Source of the DNA: Oligoflexia bacterium | GTDB lineage: Bacteria; Bdellovibrionota; UBA1018 | Assembly (NCBI GenBank): GCA_903854365.1 | Contig: CAINWE010000197.1 | Location: 1 to 6,257, forward strand | DNA: 6,257 bases | Direction: 5' to 3' | Shown: piece after piece, positions 1-5,957 of the stretch | How the letters are laid out: every line of letters starts with the position of its first letter | How positions within the stretch are numbered: position 1 is the first letter of the stretch | Notes under the pieces: generated by a model | Seen by the model: only the letters and a program-made list of their open reading frames with translations | Told to the model about the DNA's origin: nothing | Database searches by the model: none | Position numbers and translations under genes: made by a program

Positions 1-61
1 CCTCCATGACTGCCATGCAGGAGTTGGTGGTGCCGAGATCGATGCCTAAAATTCTGCTCAT
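1..61 (-). CDS. dnaK: Chaperone DnaK (Hsp70), N-terminal 20 residues only, cut by window edge
   Basis: The minus strand from ATG at 61-59 encodes MSRILGIDLGTTNSCMAVME, the N-terminus of the Hsp70 ATPase domain. GIDLGTTNS is the phosphate-1 loop that binds ATP, and the following C-M-A-V-M-E is standard for bacterial DnaK. DnaK is a cytosolic ATP-driven chaperone working with DnaJ and GrpE; neither is visible here. A Shine-Dalgarno AAGGA lies at 75-71, nine bases before the ATG, so initiation here is plausible. The oddity is upstream: the M20 hydrolase reading frame is open and in phase with this ATG, so translation could also enter dnaK from that gene. The family assignment is very secure; whether DnaK is made alone or as a fusion cannot be decided from this window. 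Confidence 0.93.
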   Translation of the reverse strand, partial: MSRILGIDLGTTNSCMAVME

Positions 62-1363
62 AGTGGCCCATCCTTGAGCAATGGATGTGCCCCACCCTCG
101 GTAAATTTCGATAAGAGAATCGCCTAATCCCATGTTGAGACTAGGATTCATCCTCTCTAGAGTGGCGTTAACATTCAAATTTGGATATTTCGCAGCAATC
201 TCCTGCACGCCAGCCGTAATCTTCTTTTCCAGTTCCTGGGGACTGATTTCCGGCAAAAGCCGGACATCAAAATGAAGATCCATCCCTCCAAGACGTTGTT
301 TGAGCTGTCCAAAATTCACGGTCGAATGCGAGGGATCATAGGTTTCATCCTTGACCGCCTGTAATTCAGACGAAATGTTCTTAAAAAACGTCACGATATC
401 CGTTAAACAGGGAAAAAGGGGATCCGGAAGAAATCTCACTCCTGCATCTCCCACTCCGCCTAGTTCAACCCGAAAGGAGCGCTCCTTGCCCTCAGCCTTA
501 ACCATTTCTCTAAAAAACCGCTTAAAGTCTTCGAACTGATGTGACGTCAAATAAAACTGAATCAAGGAATGATCGGGGACCTTATTAATCGTATCCCCAC
601 CATCCAAGCGAGTAAATCTCATTTCAAAACCTTGGTCCATCGCCCGATGCAAGAAGTCCACCGCACCCAAAATCGCATTGGTACCGAGGTGAGGATATGA
701 ACTATGAGCAGACTTCCCAAAGGAGTGCAAATCAATCCGACGATTAAAGCCCCTAGCGTCGCGTTCAACCAATTGATAACCAATCGAAACTCTGAAGATA
801 TTTAAACATTTGTGGGCATAGACCACTTTCAAATCGGAGGGCTCACCGACGAGTACATACTTCGGATTCAGCGCCAACGACTTAATGAGGTACTTCACCC
901 CAAACATCCCTATTTCCTCGCCGCAGGTGCCCACCAAATAAATTGGGTTCTTAAGCTTTCTCTCCCGAAATTTTTCTACGGCGTGAAGCTTACAAAGAAA
1001 ATCGAGCTTCACGTCAGCTGATCCTAGGCCGTAAATTCTTCCGTCTCTCAAGGTAGCAGCAAACGGATCCCCCGCAGTTTCAGTCCAGTTTTCCAAAATG
1101 CCTGGACTGACTGTATCTAAATGAGTGTTTAGTAAAATGCCCTTTCGAATTTTTCGATCTACCAGCGGATCTCCGATGATCCCGATGACATTGAACTGCC
1201 GCTTGGAAATATTTTCGTTCGAATGAGTTACGTGCTGAATTTGTGTTTTTAATCCGCGGTCTTGCATCATCGCGGCCGCGAAATTAGCCATCTCCTCGTT
1301 GCCATTAACGCTGACCGAATTAATGCGAATCATCCGCTTAGCTTCTTCTAAAAACCGCTTCAT
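62..1363 (-). CDS. M20-family zinc metallohydrolase (ArgE/DapE/carboxypeptidase-like), C-terminus missing, runs in frame into dnaK
   Basis: My translation from ATG 1363 gives 434 codons with no stop before dnaK. M20 landmarks appear in order: NTHLDTV (H81, D83 zinc ligands), GLGSADVK (D117, bridging Asp), GTCGEEIG (E149 catalytic base, E150 ligand), VGEPSD (E174), and GKSAHSSYPHLGTNAI (H220 of the dimerisation domain). Such enzymes hydrolyse N-acyl amino acids or short peptides with two zinc ions in the cytosol. The lid region is longer than in ArgE: GGDTINKVPD (255-264) and STVNFGQL (347-354) are separated by about 80 residues. The end expected of the family, with a GPG...H..NE segment carrying the last zinc-ligand His, is absent. 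The frame instead meets DnaK Met1 as codon 435. The start is fixed by AGGAG at 1373-1369 and a 4-nt ATGA overlap with the aminotransferase. The substrate is unknown. Confidence 0.9.
71..75 (-). promoter_or_regulatory. Putative dnaK ribosome binding site
   Basis: AAGGA on the minus strand, nine bases before the dnaK ATG at 61. It lies inside the end of the open M20 reading frame. It matters because it supports separate initiation of DnaK even though no stop codon separates the two frames. Confidence 0.5.
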
Positions 1364-2796
1364 ACCTTCTCCTGAGAAGACTCATTCTTCAACTGATGAT
1401 TGACGTCCGTAAGGGCTTGCCGGATCAGCTGACAAACCTGCGTGATATGAGCGCGATCCATCGCCCCCAAGGGCGGGAGCATTCGGATGAAATAGGGACC
1501 ATGTCCGCAATAAAAGGCCACCACACCTAAATCAAATAATCTCATCAGAACCGCTTTAACCTCTTCCATTTTACCGTGAAAAGGCTCAAATCCAATCATG
1601 CCTCCGATAGCCCGAATCTCACCGATCATTCCCTGGCAAGCATGACTTTTCAAGTCCTCAAGCTGTCGCACAAATTCGCCCGAGAGCTTCTCGATCTGTC
1701 CACCCTCGCCGAGAAAATGCCCTTCATCCAGCAGCTCTAGCACGCGCCGCGCAGTCCGAATCGCCGCAGTACTTCCGGAAAATGTCCCGGCCACTAAGCC
1801 TGGCTTCGGATTATATTCTGCCGTATATAGGAGAGCACAGGCCTGCAACATTTTTCCGACTGTTACTACATCCACGTATTCATTCAGGCCAAATTTTTGG
1901 TACGCGAATAGTTCTCCCGTCCGACCAAAGGACTGCACCTCATCCATCCAAAGGGCTAATCCAGCCTTCTTTGCTTCGTCGAAGACTCGGACATAAAATT
2001 CACGCGGAGCAAAAACAAATCCTCCTTCGCCCTGAACGAGCTCGGTCATAAGAAGCGCAAACTGTCCAGGAAACCGAGTCAAATGCTCCTTCATTTCCCT
2101 TAAGGTTCGGTCGACACTCGCTTGAAGCCCGATCTTGGGGTCATAAAATGAAAGGTAAAATACTTCTCCATAAGTCGGTTGGCCTTGCCTATACCCAGGA
2201 TTATCTGTGATCTCCTGCATCGCCGTAGACCGACCTGCAAAACAGTCTTTAAAAGCCAAAACCTTGGTAGCTGGGAATTTTTTTTGCCGGACAATCTTGA
2301 GAGCTACTTCGTTCACCATCGTTCCACTGCACATCAACCAACCGTGTGCTAGCCGACTTCCAGCGCCGACTCTCGACAAAAGAGCCCGAAGCAACTGCTT
2401 CATCTCTACACCAGGCTCGAGATTACCTTGCATCACATCCCCTGGAAGTCCGTCCACTAGTTCGGCCAGAAGTGCGGGATGCGAATGCCCAAAGAAATGA
2501 ATCCCAATTCCTGTTATCATATCGAACTTAACACTGCCATCGAGCAACTCGACCCAAGGACCGGCTCCTAGCCCAGAGCCAAGAAACGGAAAATAAAGGT
2601 CCCGCCCCCGATCCTTAGAAAACTCCTGAATCGCTAGTTGAAAAGCCTCTGCACCTTCCTTACCACCCGAGCCCTGTTTTACCCCACAGATGGATGAACT
2701 AGCCGCATGGATCGCGCTTAATAACTCATTTTTAGCAGCAATAAATCGGGCTGAACCTCGGAGAGTGTCGCTGACGGAATTCAAACCTTGAGACAT
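1360..2796 (-). CDS. Class-III PLP-dependent aminotransferase (fold type I)
   Basis: The product has 478 residues. Recognisable elements are CSGTMVNEVALK (156-167, the GSEANE-like PLP phosphate loop), FAGRS (186-190, where most relatives have FHGRT), TELVQGEGG (251-259), LWMDEVQSFGRTG (282-294, D285 binding the PLP ring nitrogen), VGKMLQAC (313-320, K315 the Schiff-base lysine) and GTFSGS (337-342). These enzymes move an amino group, often the omega-amino group of ornithine, lysine, GABA or their acylated forms, to 2-oxoglutarate. The GKxxQxC context around the lysine recalls lysine 6-aminotransferases rather than ArgD, but I cannot assign a substrate. The start ATG 2796 has AGGAG (2806-2802) five bases upstream. 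The stop TGA overlaps the ATG of the M20 hydrolase, so the two form an operon and may act on the same, possibly acylated, amino acid. Confidence 0.92.
   Translation of the reverse strand: MSQGLNSVSDTLRGSARFIAAKNELLSAIHAASSSICGVKQGSGGKEGAEAFQLAIQEFSKDRGRDLYFPFLGSGLGAGPWVELLDGSVKFDMITGIGIHFFGHSHPALLAELVDGLPGDVMQGNLEPGVEMKQLLRALLSRVGAGSRLAHGWLMCSGTMVNEVALKIVRQKKFPATKVLAFKDCFAGRSTAMQEITDNPGYRQGQPTYGEVFYLSFYDPKIGLQASVDRTLREMKEHLTRFPGQFALLMTELVQGEGGFVFAPREFYVRVFDEAKKAGLALWMDEVQSFGRTGELFAYQKFGLNEYVDVVTVGKMLQACALLYTAEYNPKPGLVAGTFSGSTAAIRTARRVLELLDEGHFLGEGGQIEKLSGEFVRQLEDLKSHACQGMIGEIRAIGGMIGFEPFHGKMEEVKAVLMRLFDLGVVAFYCGHGPYFIRMLPPLGAMDRAHITQVCQLIRQALTDVNHQLKNESSQEKV
1369..1373 (-). promoter_or_regulatory. 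Ribosome binding site of the M20 hydrolase
   Basis: AGGAG on the minus strand, five bases before ATG 1363. It sits inside the last codons of the aminotransferase, and the two genes share ATGA. It fixes the M20 start and implies translational coupling. Confidence 0.75.
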
Positions 2797-2822
2797 GAAA
2801 ACTCCTATGCTAGCAGGATACG

Positions 2823-2860
2823 AGGCGAAAGATGACTCATAAACGACTGAGATTTCGCCT
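2823..2860. promoter_or_regulatory. Inverted repeat in the divergent promoter region
   Basis: The 127-bp gap 2797-2923 separates the minus-strand enzyme operon from the plus-strand envelope genes and must carry both promoters. It contains AGGCGAAA (2823-2830) and its exact reverse complement TTTCGCCT (2853-2860), 22 bp apart, with an inner CTCA (2836-2839) / TGAG (2848-2851). No T-run follows on either strand, so it does not look like an intrinsic terminator. It could be an operator or a leader hairpin. No good -35/-10 pair is evident on either strand. Confidence 0.4.
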
Positions 2861-2923
2861 TGTTAGAGATATCATGAGCTTATTTTTGTTGCAAGCCTTC
2901 GACTATGATGGGATTTTTCTGAG

Positions 2924-3712
2924 ATGCGAAGAGTACTGAGAACTTTGTTATTCCTCTTCTTGCTGCTGCTTAGTTCGGTTGCGTCGGCTGACGCCAACAC
3001 TCAAGCTAACTCATGGGCCGATTGGAATGTGGCGAGAACTCACTTTGAGACAGGGAATTTCGCAAGTGCCCTTGAGGCGCTCGCTCAGCATCCCGAACCA
3101 AATACCGGCTCGTACTATCATAATTTAGGCACAACTTATTATCGCTTAGGTAATTACGGATTAGCACTTGCCAATCTTGAGAAGGCAAATCAGATTCACC
3201 CTCATCATCCCGACATTCAAAACAATCTCGCCATTGCCAGACAGGCACTCGGGCAACAAATTGGATTTGAAAAATTGGATCCTGGCTCTTCATGGCTCGA
3301 ACAGATAGCAGATCAAATCTCCTTCGATGAGGTCCGGGCAACACTCGGATTCCTCACCCTCGGTTTAATCTTGGTATGGATACGAAATTATTCTCGCTTC
3401 CGAGCCCTGCCTGCAGCCCTTCTCCATCCGGCATCCTACATTGGACTCATCGCTGTAGGGATTACCTTCACAACGTATATGGCCCGACTTTGGGCGAATT
3501 CATACCCCTGTAGCATACTCGTCGCCAGAGAGACGATCCGCAGCGGCCCAAGTGAGCGCTATCAGGTCCTTCACGAAGCGGAAACTGGCTCAAAACTGAG
3601 AGTTCTGGGCCCGAGCACCTCGGAGGAGAATACCCAGGAGAATTGGAGCCAGGTTCGCTATGCGTCCGACGCAGTCGGATGGGTTAAGTCAAAGAGTTTG
3701 CTAATTTTATAA
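2924..3712 (+). CDS. BatE-like TPR protein with two membrane segments and a C-terminal SH3-like domain
   Basis: The product has 262 residues. The start is a basic, leucine-rich signal peptide (1-22, with A-S-A at 20-22 a likely cleavage site). Next come TPR helices (about 30-110, with YYHNLGTTYYRLGNYGLALANLEKA-type spacing), two hydrophobic segments (about 139-153 and 168-189), and a C-terminal region (about 197-262) with SH3b features (RSGPS, GSKLRVL, W241, GWVKS). This order matches BatE-type proteins linked to the Bacteroides aerotolerance (Bat) set. The TPR part should lie in the periplasm, and the SH3-like end too if both segments cross the membrane. Its role is probably protein-protein or envelope contact; no catalytic motif is seen. 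The start is the first ATG after an in-frame stop, with only a weak GGGA ten bases upstream. bamD follows after 44 bp, suggesting an operon. The architecture is clear; the function is inferred. Confidence 0.82.
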   Translation: MRRVLRTLLFLFLLLLSSVASADANTQANSWADWNVARTHFETGNFASALEALAQHPEPNTGSYYHNLGTTYYRLGNYGLALANLEKANQIHPHHPDIQNNLAIARQALGQQIGFEKLDPGSSWLEQIADQISFDEVRATLGFLTLGLILVWIRNYSRFRALPAALLHPASYIGLIAVGITFTTYMARLWANSYPCSILVARETIRSGPSERYQVLHEAETGSKLRVLGPSTSEENTQENWSQVRYASDAVGWVKSKSLLIL

Positions 3713-3756
3713 GCCATCATTAAATCTAATCACAAAGGATCGAAGGGACTTAACGG

Positions 3757-4416
3757 ATGAATAAATTTTTAAACCTGATCGTAATGCCAATCGCCTTCTT
3801 GCTCGTGAGCTGCAGCTCAATGAAGGTCGACGAAAATGACCCAGCCTCCCTGTTCAAGGAGGCTGAGGCCGAGATTCAAAGCGATCACTACATCATCGCA
3901 ATTGACAAGCTCAGAGCAATCAAGAACAAGTTTCCCTACTCCAATTACGCAGCTGAGGCCCAACTCCGTATTGCCGACGTCCATTTTATTCAGGACCACT
4001 TTGCTGAAGCTTCAGCTAATTATCAGATCTTCACTGATCTCCATCCAAAAAATTCAAAGGTTGCCTATGCCATGTTCCGCATCGGAAAGTCTCTTTTTAA
4101 GGATGCTCCTGGGCTCGTGGAGCGGGACCTAAGCCCGCTGAAGAAGTCGTTAAGCGCATACCAGCAGTTTCTAAATCGGTTTCCGACCGCAACAGAAGCA
4201 CCTGAAGCCACAAAGGACGTGTCAGAGATTCGCAAGCGCTTGGCACAGAAGGAGTTGCTCATTGGAGATTTCTATTTTCGACGTGAACTTTACCCTGCAG
4301 CGAAACCCCGATATGAGAATATTTTAACTCAGTACCCTGATACCGCTGAAGCGCAGATGGCCCAATCCCAATTAGCAAAAACAAACGAATTCTTAGACAA
4401 GACCAAGGACAAATAA
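3757..4416 (+). CDS. bamD: Outer membrane protein assembly factor BamD (TPR lipoprotein)
   Basis: The product has 219 residues, a little shorter than E. coli BamD (245). The signal peptide ends in a lipobox, L16-V17-S18-C19, so C19 should be lipidated and anchored in the outer membrane facing the periplasm. The mature part shows BamD-type TPR repeats: LFKEAEAEI...YIIAIDKLRAIKNKFPYSNYAAEAQLRIADVHF (32-77), then AYAMFRIGKSLF (103-114), ERDLSPLKKSLSAYQQFLNRFP (122-143, the typical R-D then repeat helix), and IGDFYFRRELYPAAKPRYENILTQYP (169-194). BamD works with BamA in the BAM machine that folds beta-barrel proteins and is the other essential partner in many Proteobacteria. AAGGG lies nine bases before the ATG. 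The gene sits between a BatE-like gene and a TPR gene on the same strand. The family call is strong. Confidence 0.92.
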   Translation: MNKFLNLIVMPIAFLLVSCSSMKVDENDPASLFKEAEAEIQSDHYIIAIDKLRAIKNKFPYSNYAAEAQLRIADVHFIQDHFAEASANYQIFTDLHPKNSKVAYAMFRIGKSLFKDAPGLVERDLSPLKKSLSAYQQFLNRFPTATEAPEATKDVSEIRKRLAQKELLIGDFYFRRELYPAAKPRYENILTQYPDTAEAQMAQSQLAKTNEFLDKTKDK

Positions 4417-4420
4417 AAAG

Positions 4421-4789
4421 ATGGCCTACAGTAAACCCAATAATTCCTTAGACGCCGACCAGATTCAGGAGCTACTGTCTCAGAAAAATTTCACTCAGGC
4501 TGAATCCTTAATTCGAGGCCACCTTCAAGCCCACCCAAAAGACGCTGATGCTCACTATCAGCTCGGGGTCTGGCATTATTTTCAAGGTCAAATCCCACAA
4601 ACTATTGATTCTATGCGCCGGGCGCTCAGCTTGAATCCTAACCATACTGACGCTGCCGTCTGCCTTTCAGTATTGCTAAATGACCTAGGAAAGTACGACG
4701 ACGCTAAGCGAGTTTTGAGCAGGCGAATCAATCGATATCCACCCACTCGAGTCGGGACGATTGGAGCATCGATCGCAAGTTCGCCGTAA
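4421..4789 (+). CDS. TPR repeat protein, N-terminal part of a frameshifted gene
   Basis: The ATG lies four bases after the bamD stop, so it is cotranscribed. Residues 1-112 are tetratricopeptide repeats with no signal peptide, so the protein is probably cytoplasmic. They include KNFTQAESLIRGHLQAHP (22-39), AHYQLGVWHYFQGQIPQTIDSMRRALSLNPN (44-74) and LNDLGKYDDAKRVL (86-99). After R110-V111-G112 the frame turns into low-quality sequence and stops at 4787-4789. The next frame back continues the same protein as DDWSIDRKFAVKHLELADLYF. A missing G in the GGG at 4754-4756 explains this: four Gs would give VGDDWSIDRK and a single product of about 240 residues ending at 5142. Treat 4421-5142 as one gene, either broken or with a sequencing error. 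No specific function can be named. Confidence 0.75.
   Translation: MAYSKPNNSLDADQIQELLSQKNFTQAESLIRGHLQAHPKDADAHYQLGVWHYFQGQIPQTIDSMRRALSLNPNHTDAAVCLSVLLNDLGKYDDAKRVLSRRINRYPPTRVGTIGASIASSP
4754..4756 (+). other. Probable one-base deletion (frameshift point) in the TPR gene
   Basis: Frame 2 is coherent up to G112 (GGG, 4754-4756) and frame 1 is coherent from GAC at 4756-4758. One added G joins them with no other change. The local sequence is not a recognised slippery heptamer, so programmed frameshifting is unlikely. A short G homopolymer is a common site of sequencing error and of natural slippage. Confidence 0.7.
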
Positions 4790-4800
4790 AGCACCTAGAA

Positions 4801-5142
4801 TTGGCTGATCTTTATTTTCGATATCGCCGATTTGACGAGGCTTTAGAGGAATATAACAAGGCTGTCCAGCTTGACCCAACAGCCCTCGAAATCAAAATTC
4901 GAAGGGCAAAGACTTATGCTAAAAAAGGCTTTCTCACGCGGTCGATTCAAGAATTGCAACAACTCAAGCGGGAACACCCCACCTTTTCCCCGGCCCGCAT
5001 CCAGCTAGGACTACTTCATTATAGCCAGGGAAACTTACTTGATGCCGAGCTAGAGTGGGAAGGGGTCTTTCAGATTGAACCGAAAAACCGGGAAGCCCAA
5101 AACTACTTAGATATGTCTCGAAAGGCCCGAGGACAAGCCTAA
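4801..5142 (+). CDS. TPR repeat protein, C-terminal part of the same frameshifted gene
   Basis: Read alone, this would start at TTG 4801, but the coherent protein sequence continues upstream to about 4757 (DDWSIDRKFAVKHLE before LADLYF), so TTG is not a true start. The segment holds at least three TPR units: LADLYFRYRRFDEALEEYNKAVQLDP, IKIRRAKTYAKKGFLTRSIQELQQLKREHP and ARIQLGLLHYSQGNLLDAELEWEGVFQIEP. No Shine-Dalgarno stands before 4801. The stop TAA (5140-5142) overlaps the fliW stop on the other strand by four bases (CTAA at 5139-5142). TPR arrays of this kind bind partner proteins. Position after bamD hints at an envelope or polarity role, but that is only context. Confidence 0.72.
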   Translation: MADLYFRYRRFDEALEEYNKAVQLDPTALEIKIRRAKTYAKKGFLTRSIQELQQLKREHPTFSPARIQLGLLHYSQGNLLDAELEWEGVFQIEPKNREAQNYLDMSRKARGQA

Positions 5143-5696
5143 ATACTCAAACTTTTAACTGTCAAAGAAGGTGGAATATTACGAATCGGAATCACCGAAC
5201 TTTGGCTAGACTCGTCTCCAGAAGCCGATTCAGTTCGCTTTTGTGAGCGAATCGTCACTAAGTGGGCCCTCAGCTCCTTAAACATCTCGCTCTTAATACT
5301 ATATTCGTTTTCCTGAAGAACAACCTGTTTAGCGAGACGCTCCTTGAGATTAATAACCAAGGGGGCCTTCAAATTAGCTGTCATCTGAGTAATATCTTCA
5401 GGAATGGTCAATACGCTAAATACAGCCGACTGGTTCACATTTTCGAGCTTGAGTTCTCGGAGCTCCGCAGCCGACAGTCGAGCTGCATAGTCAGGCCTGA
5501 ATATTTTTGGTTCAAGCAACGGAAACGCAATTTCTCGGTTATCAAGGCACTGCAGCCAGACAATCAATGTATCGTCGCCTGGATCGACCAAGCAAAATCT
5601 CTGATACTCTGGGAAACCCAGGATACCCTGAGGTATCAACACTTTCTCGTCGTCTCCGACGGTGATCTGTCCAAAACGTCCTGTTTCTATGATCAC
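5139..5696 (-). CDS. fliW: Flagellar assembly factor FliW (CsrA antagonist)
   Basis: FliW is a small cytosolic protein that binds flagellin and, when free, binds CsrA to relieve repression of flagellin translation (established in Bacillus). Family hallmarks are GRFGQI, IPQGILGFPEYQRF (about 23-36 counted from TTG 5702), LEPKIFRPDY (63-72), LTIPEDITQMTANLKAPLVIN (98-118) and AKQVVLQENEYS (124-135). The frame is open to TTG 5702, but AAGGGG (5708-5703) abuts that TTG and lies six bases before GTG 5696, so I choose GTG (185 residues). The usual FliW length is about 140-155. Here a Ser-rich tail of about 35 residues (RSQKRTESASGDESSQSS...) is added. The gene follows csrA by about 36 bases, as in many flagellar clusters. 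Its stop overlaps the convergent TPR gene stop. Confidence 0.93.
   Translation of the reverse strand: MIIETGRFGQITVGDDEKVLIPQGILGFPEYQRFCLVDPGDDTLIVWLQCLDNREIAFPLLEPKIFRPDYAARLSAAELRELKLENVNQSAVFSVLTIPEDITQMTANLKAPLVINLKERLAKQVVLQENEYSIKSEMFKELRAHLVTIRSQKRTESASGDESSQSSVIPIRNIPPSLTVKSLSI
5602..5638 (-). repeat. Adjacent short hairpins within the start of fliW
   Basis: On the plus strand GATACC-CTGA-GGTATC (5622-5637) is a perfect 6-bp stem with a 4-nt loop. It abuts CTGGG-AAA-CCCAG (5609-5621), sharing G5621 at most. TGATAC (5602-5607) could instead pair with GTATCA (5633-5638), enclosing the second hairpin. In mRNA these lie 60-95 nt after the fliW start, over codons for the conserved IPQGILGFPEYQ segment, so chance cannot be excluded. 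Confidence 0.3.
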
Positions 5697-5702
5697 GCTC
5701 AA

Positions 5703-5708
5703 CCCCTT
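5703..5708 (-). promoter_or_regulatory. Ribosome binding site that decides the fliW start
   Basis: AAGGGG on the minus strand directly abuts TTG 5702 (zero spacing) but is six bases from GTG 5696. This favours GTG as the initiator and removes two residues from the longer call. Confidence 0.65.
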
Positions 5709-5732
5709 ATGAGTTAAATGATAAATAAAACA

Positions 5733-5957
5733 TCAGCCCTTCAACAGCTTTGATACCTGGCCCATAACAGCCGGAGCCTTCACAGCCTCTTTATTTTGAT
5801 CCTGAATAGCCGCGTAAACTTCTTCTCTGTGAATCTTTGTTTCCTTAGGCGCTTGAATCCCCAGTCTCACTTGCTTGCCTTTAATCTGGACCACCACTAC
5901 TTTAATGTGGTCGTCAATTGCGATGCTCTCACCCAGCTTTCGGGTTAGTACTAACAT
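5733..5957 (-). CDS. csrA: Carbon storage regulator CsrA (RsmA family, RNA-binding)
   Basis: The product has 74 residues. CsrA is a dimeric RNA-binding protein that recognises GGA in hairpin loops, usually over ribosome binding sites, and blocks translation. The signature residues are present: MLVLTRKLGES (L4, R6 of the RNA-binding edge) and VRLGIQAPKETKIHREEVY (30-48, with R44 of the second RNA-contact strand). The protein is 13 residues longer than E. coli CsrA (61). A longer C-terminus is known in CsrA proteins that bind FliW, and fliW is the next gene. The ATG at 5957 has GGAG at 5966-5963, five bases upstream, enclosed in a small hairpin that looks like a CsrA site. The gene follows flgL with a 110-bp leader. 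The identification is certain. Confidence 0.97.
   Translation of the reverse strand: MLVLTRKLGESIAIDDHIKVVVVQIKGKQVRLGIQAPKETKIHREEVYAAIQDQNKEAVKAPAVMGQVSKLLKG

Noticed and set aside
351..1021. Two short plus-strand open frames opposite the M20 gene
   Set aside because: The minus strand encodes a continuous M20 domain with all expected motifs, so these are shadows.
1782..2531. Several plus-strand open frames opposite the aminotransferase
   Set aside because: They are antisense to a strongly conserved PLP enzyme, overlap each other in different frames and have no recognisable motif.
2904..2909. TATGAT as a -10 box for the BatE-like gene
   Set aside because: There is no acceptable -35 at 16-18 bp spacing, and the implied start site would fall only about 8 bases before the ATG, after the possible ribosome site.
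5262..5717. Open plus-strand frame of 151 codons opposite fliW
   Set aside because: It lies wholly on the antisense of a clear fliW gene, shows no family motif and has biased composition; it is a shadow.
5708..5734. Eight-codon frame (ATG overlapping the csrA TGA, ending TAA before fliW) as a leader peptide
   Set aside because: It is very short, has no Shine-Dalgarno of its own that stands out and no attenuator-like codons; it can arise by chance.
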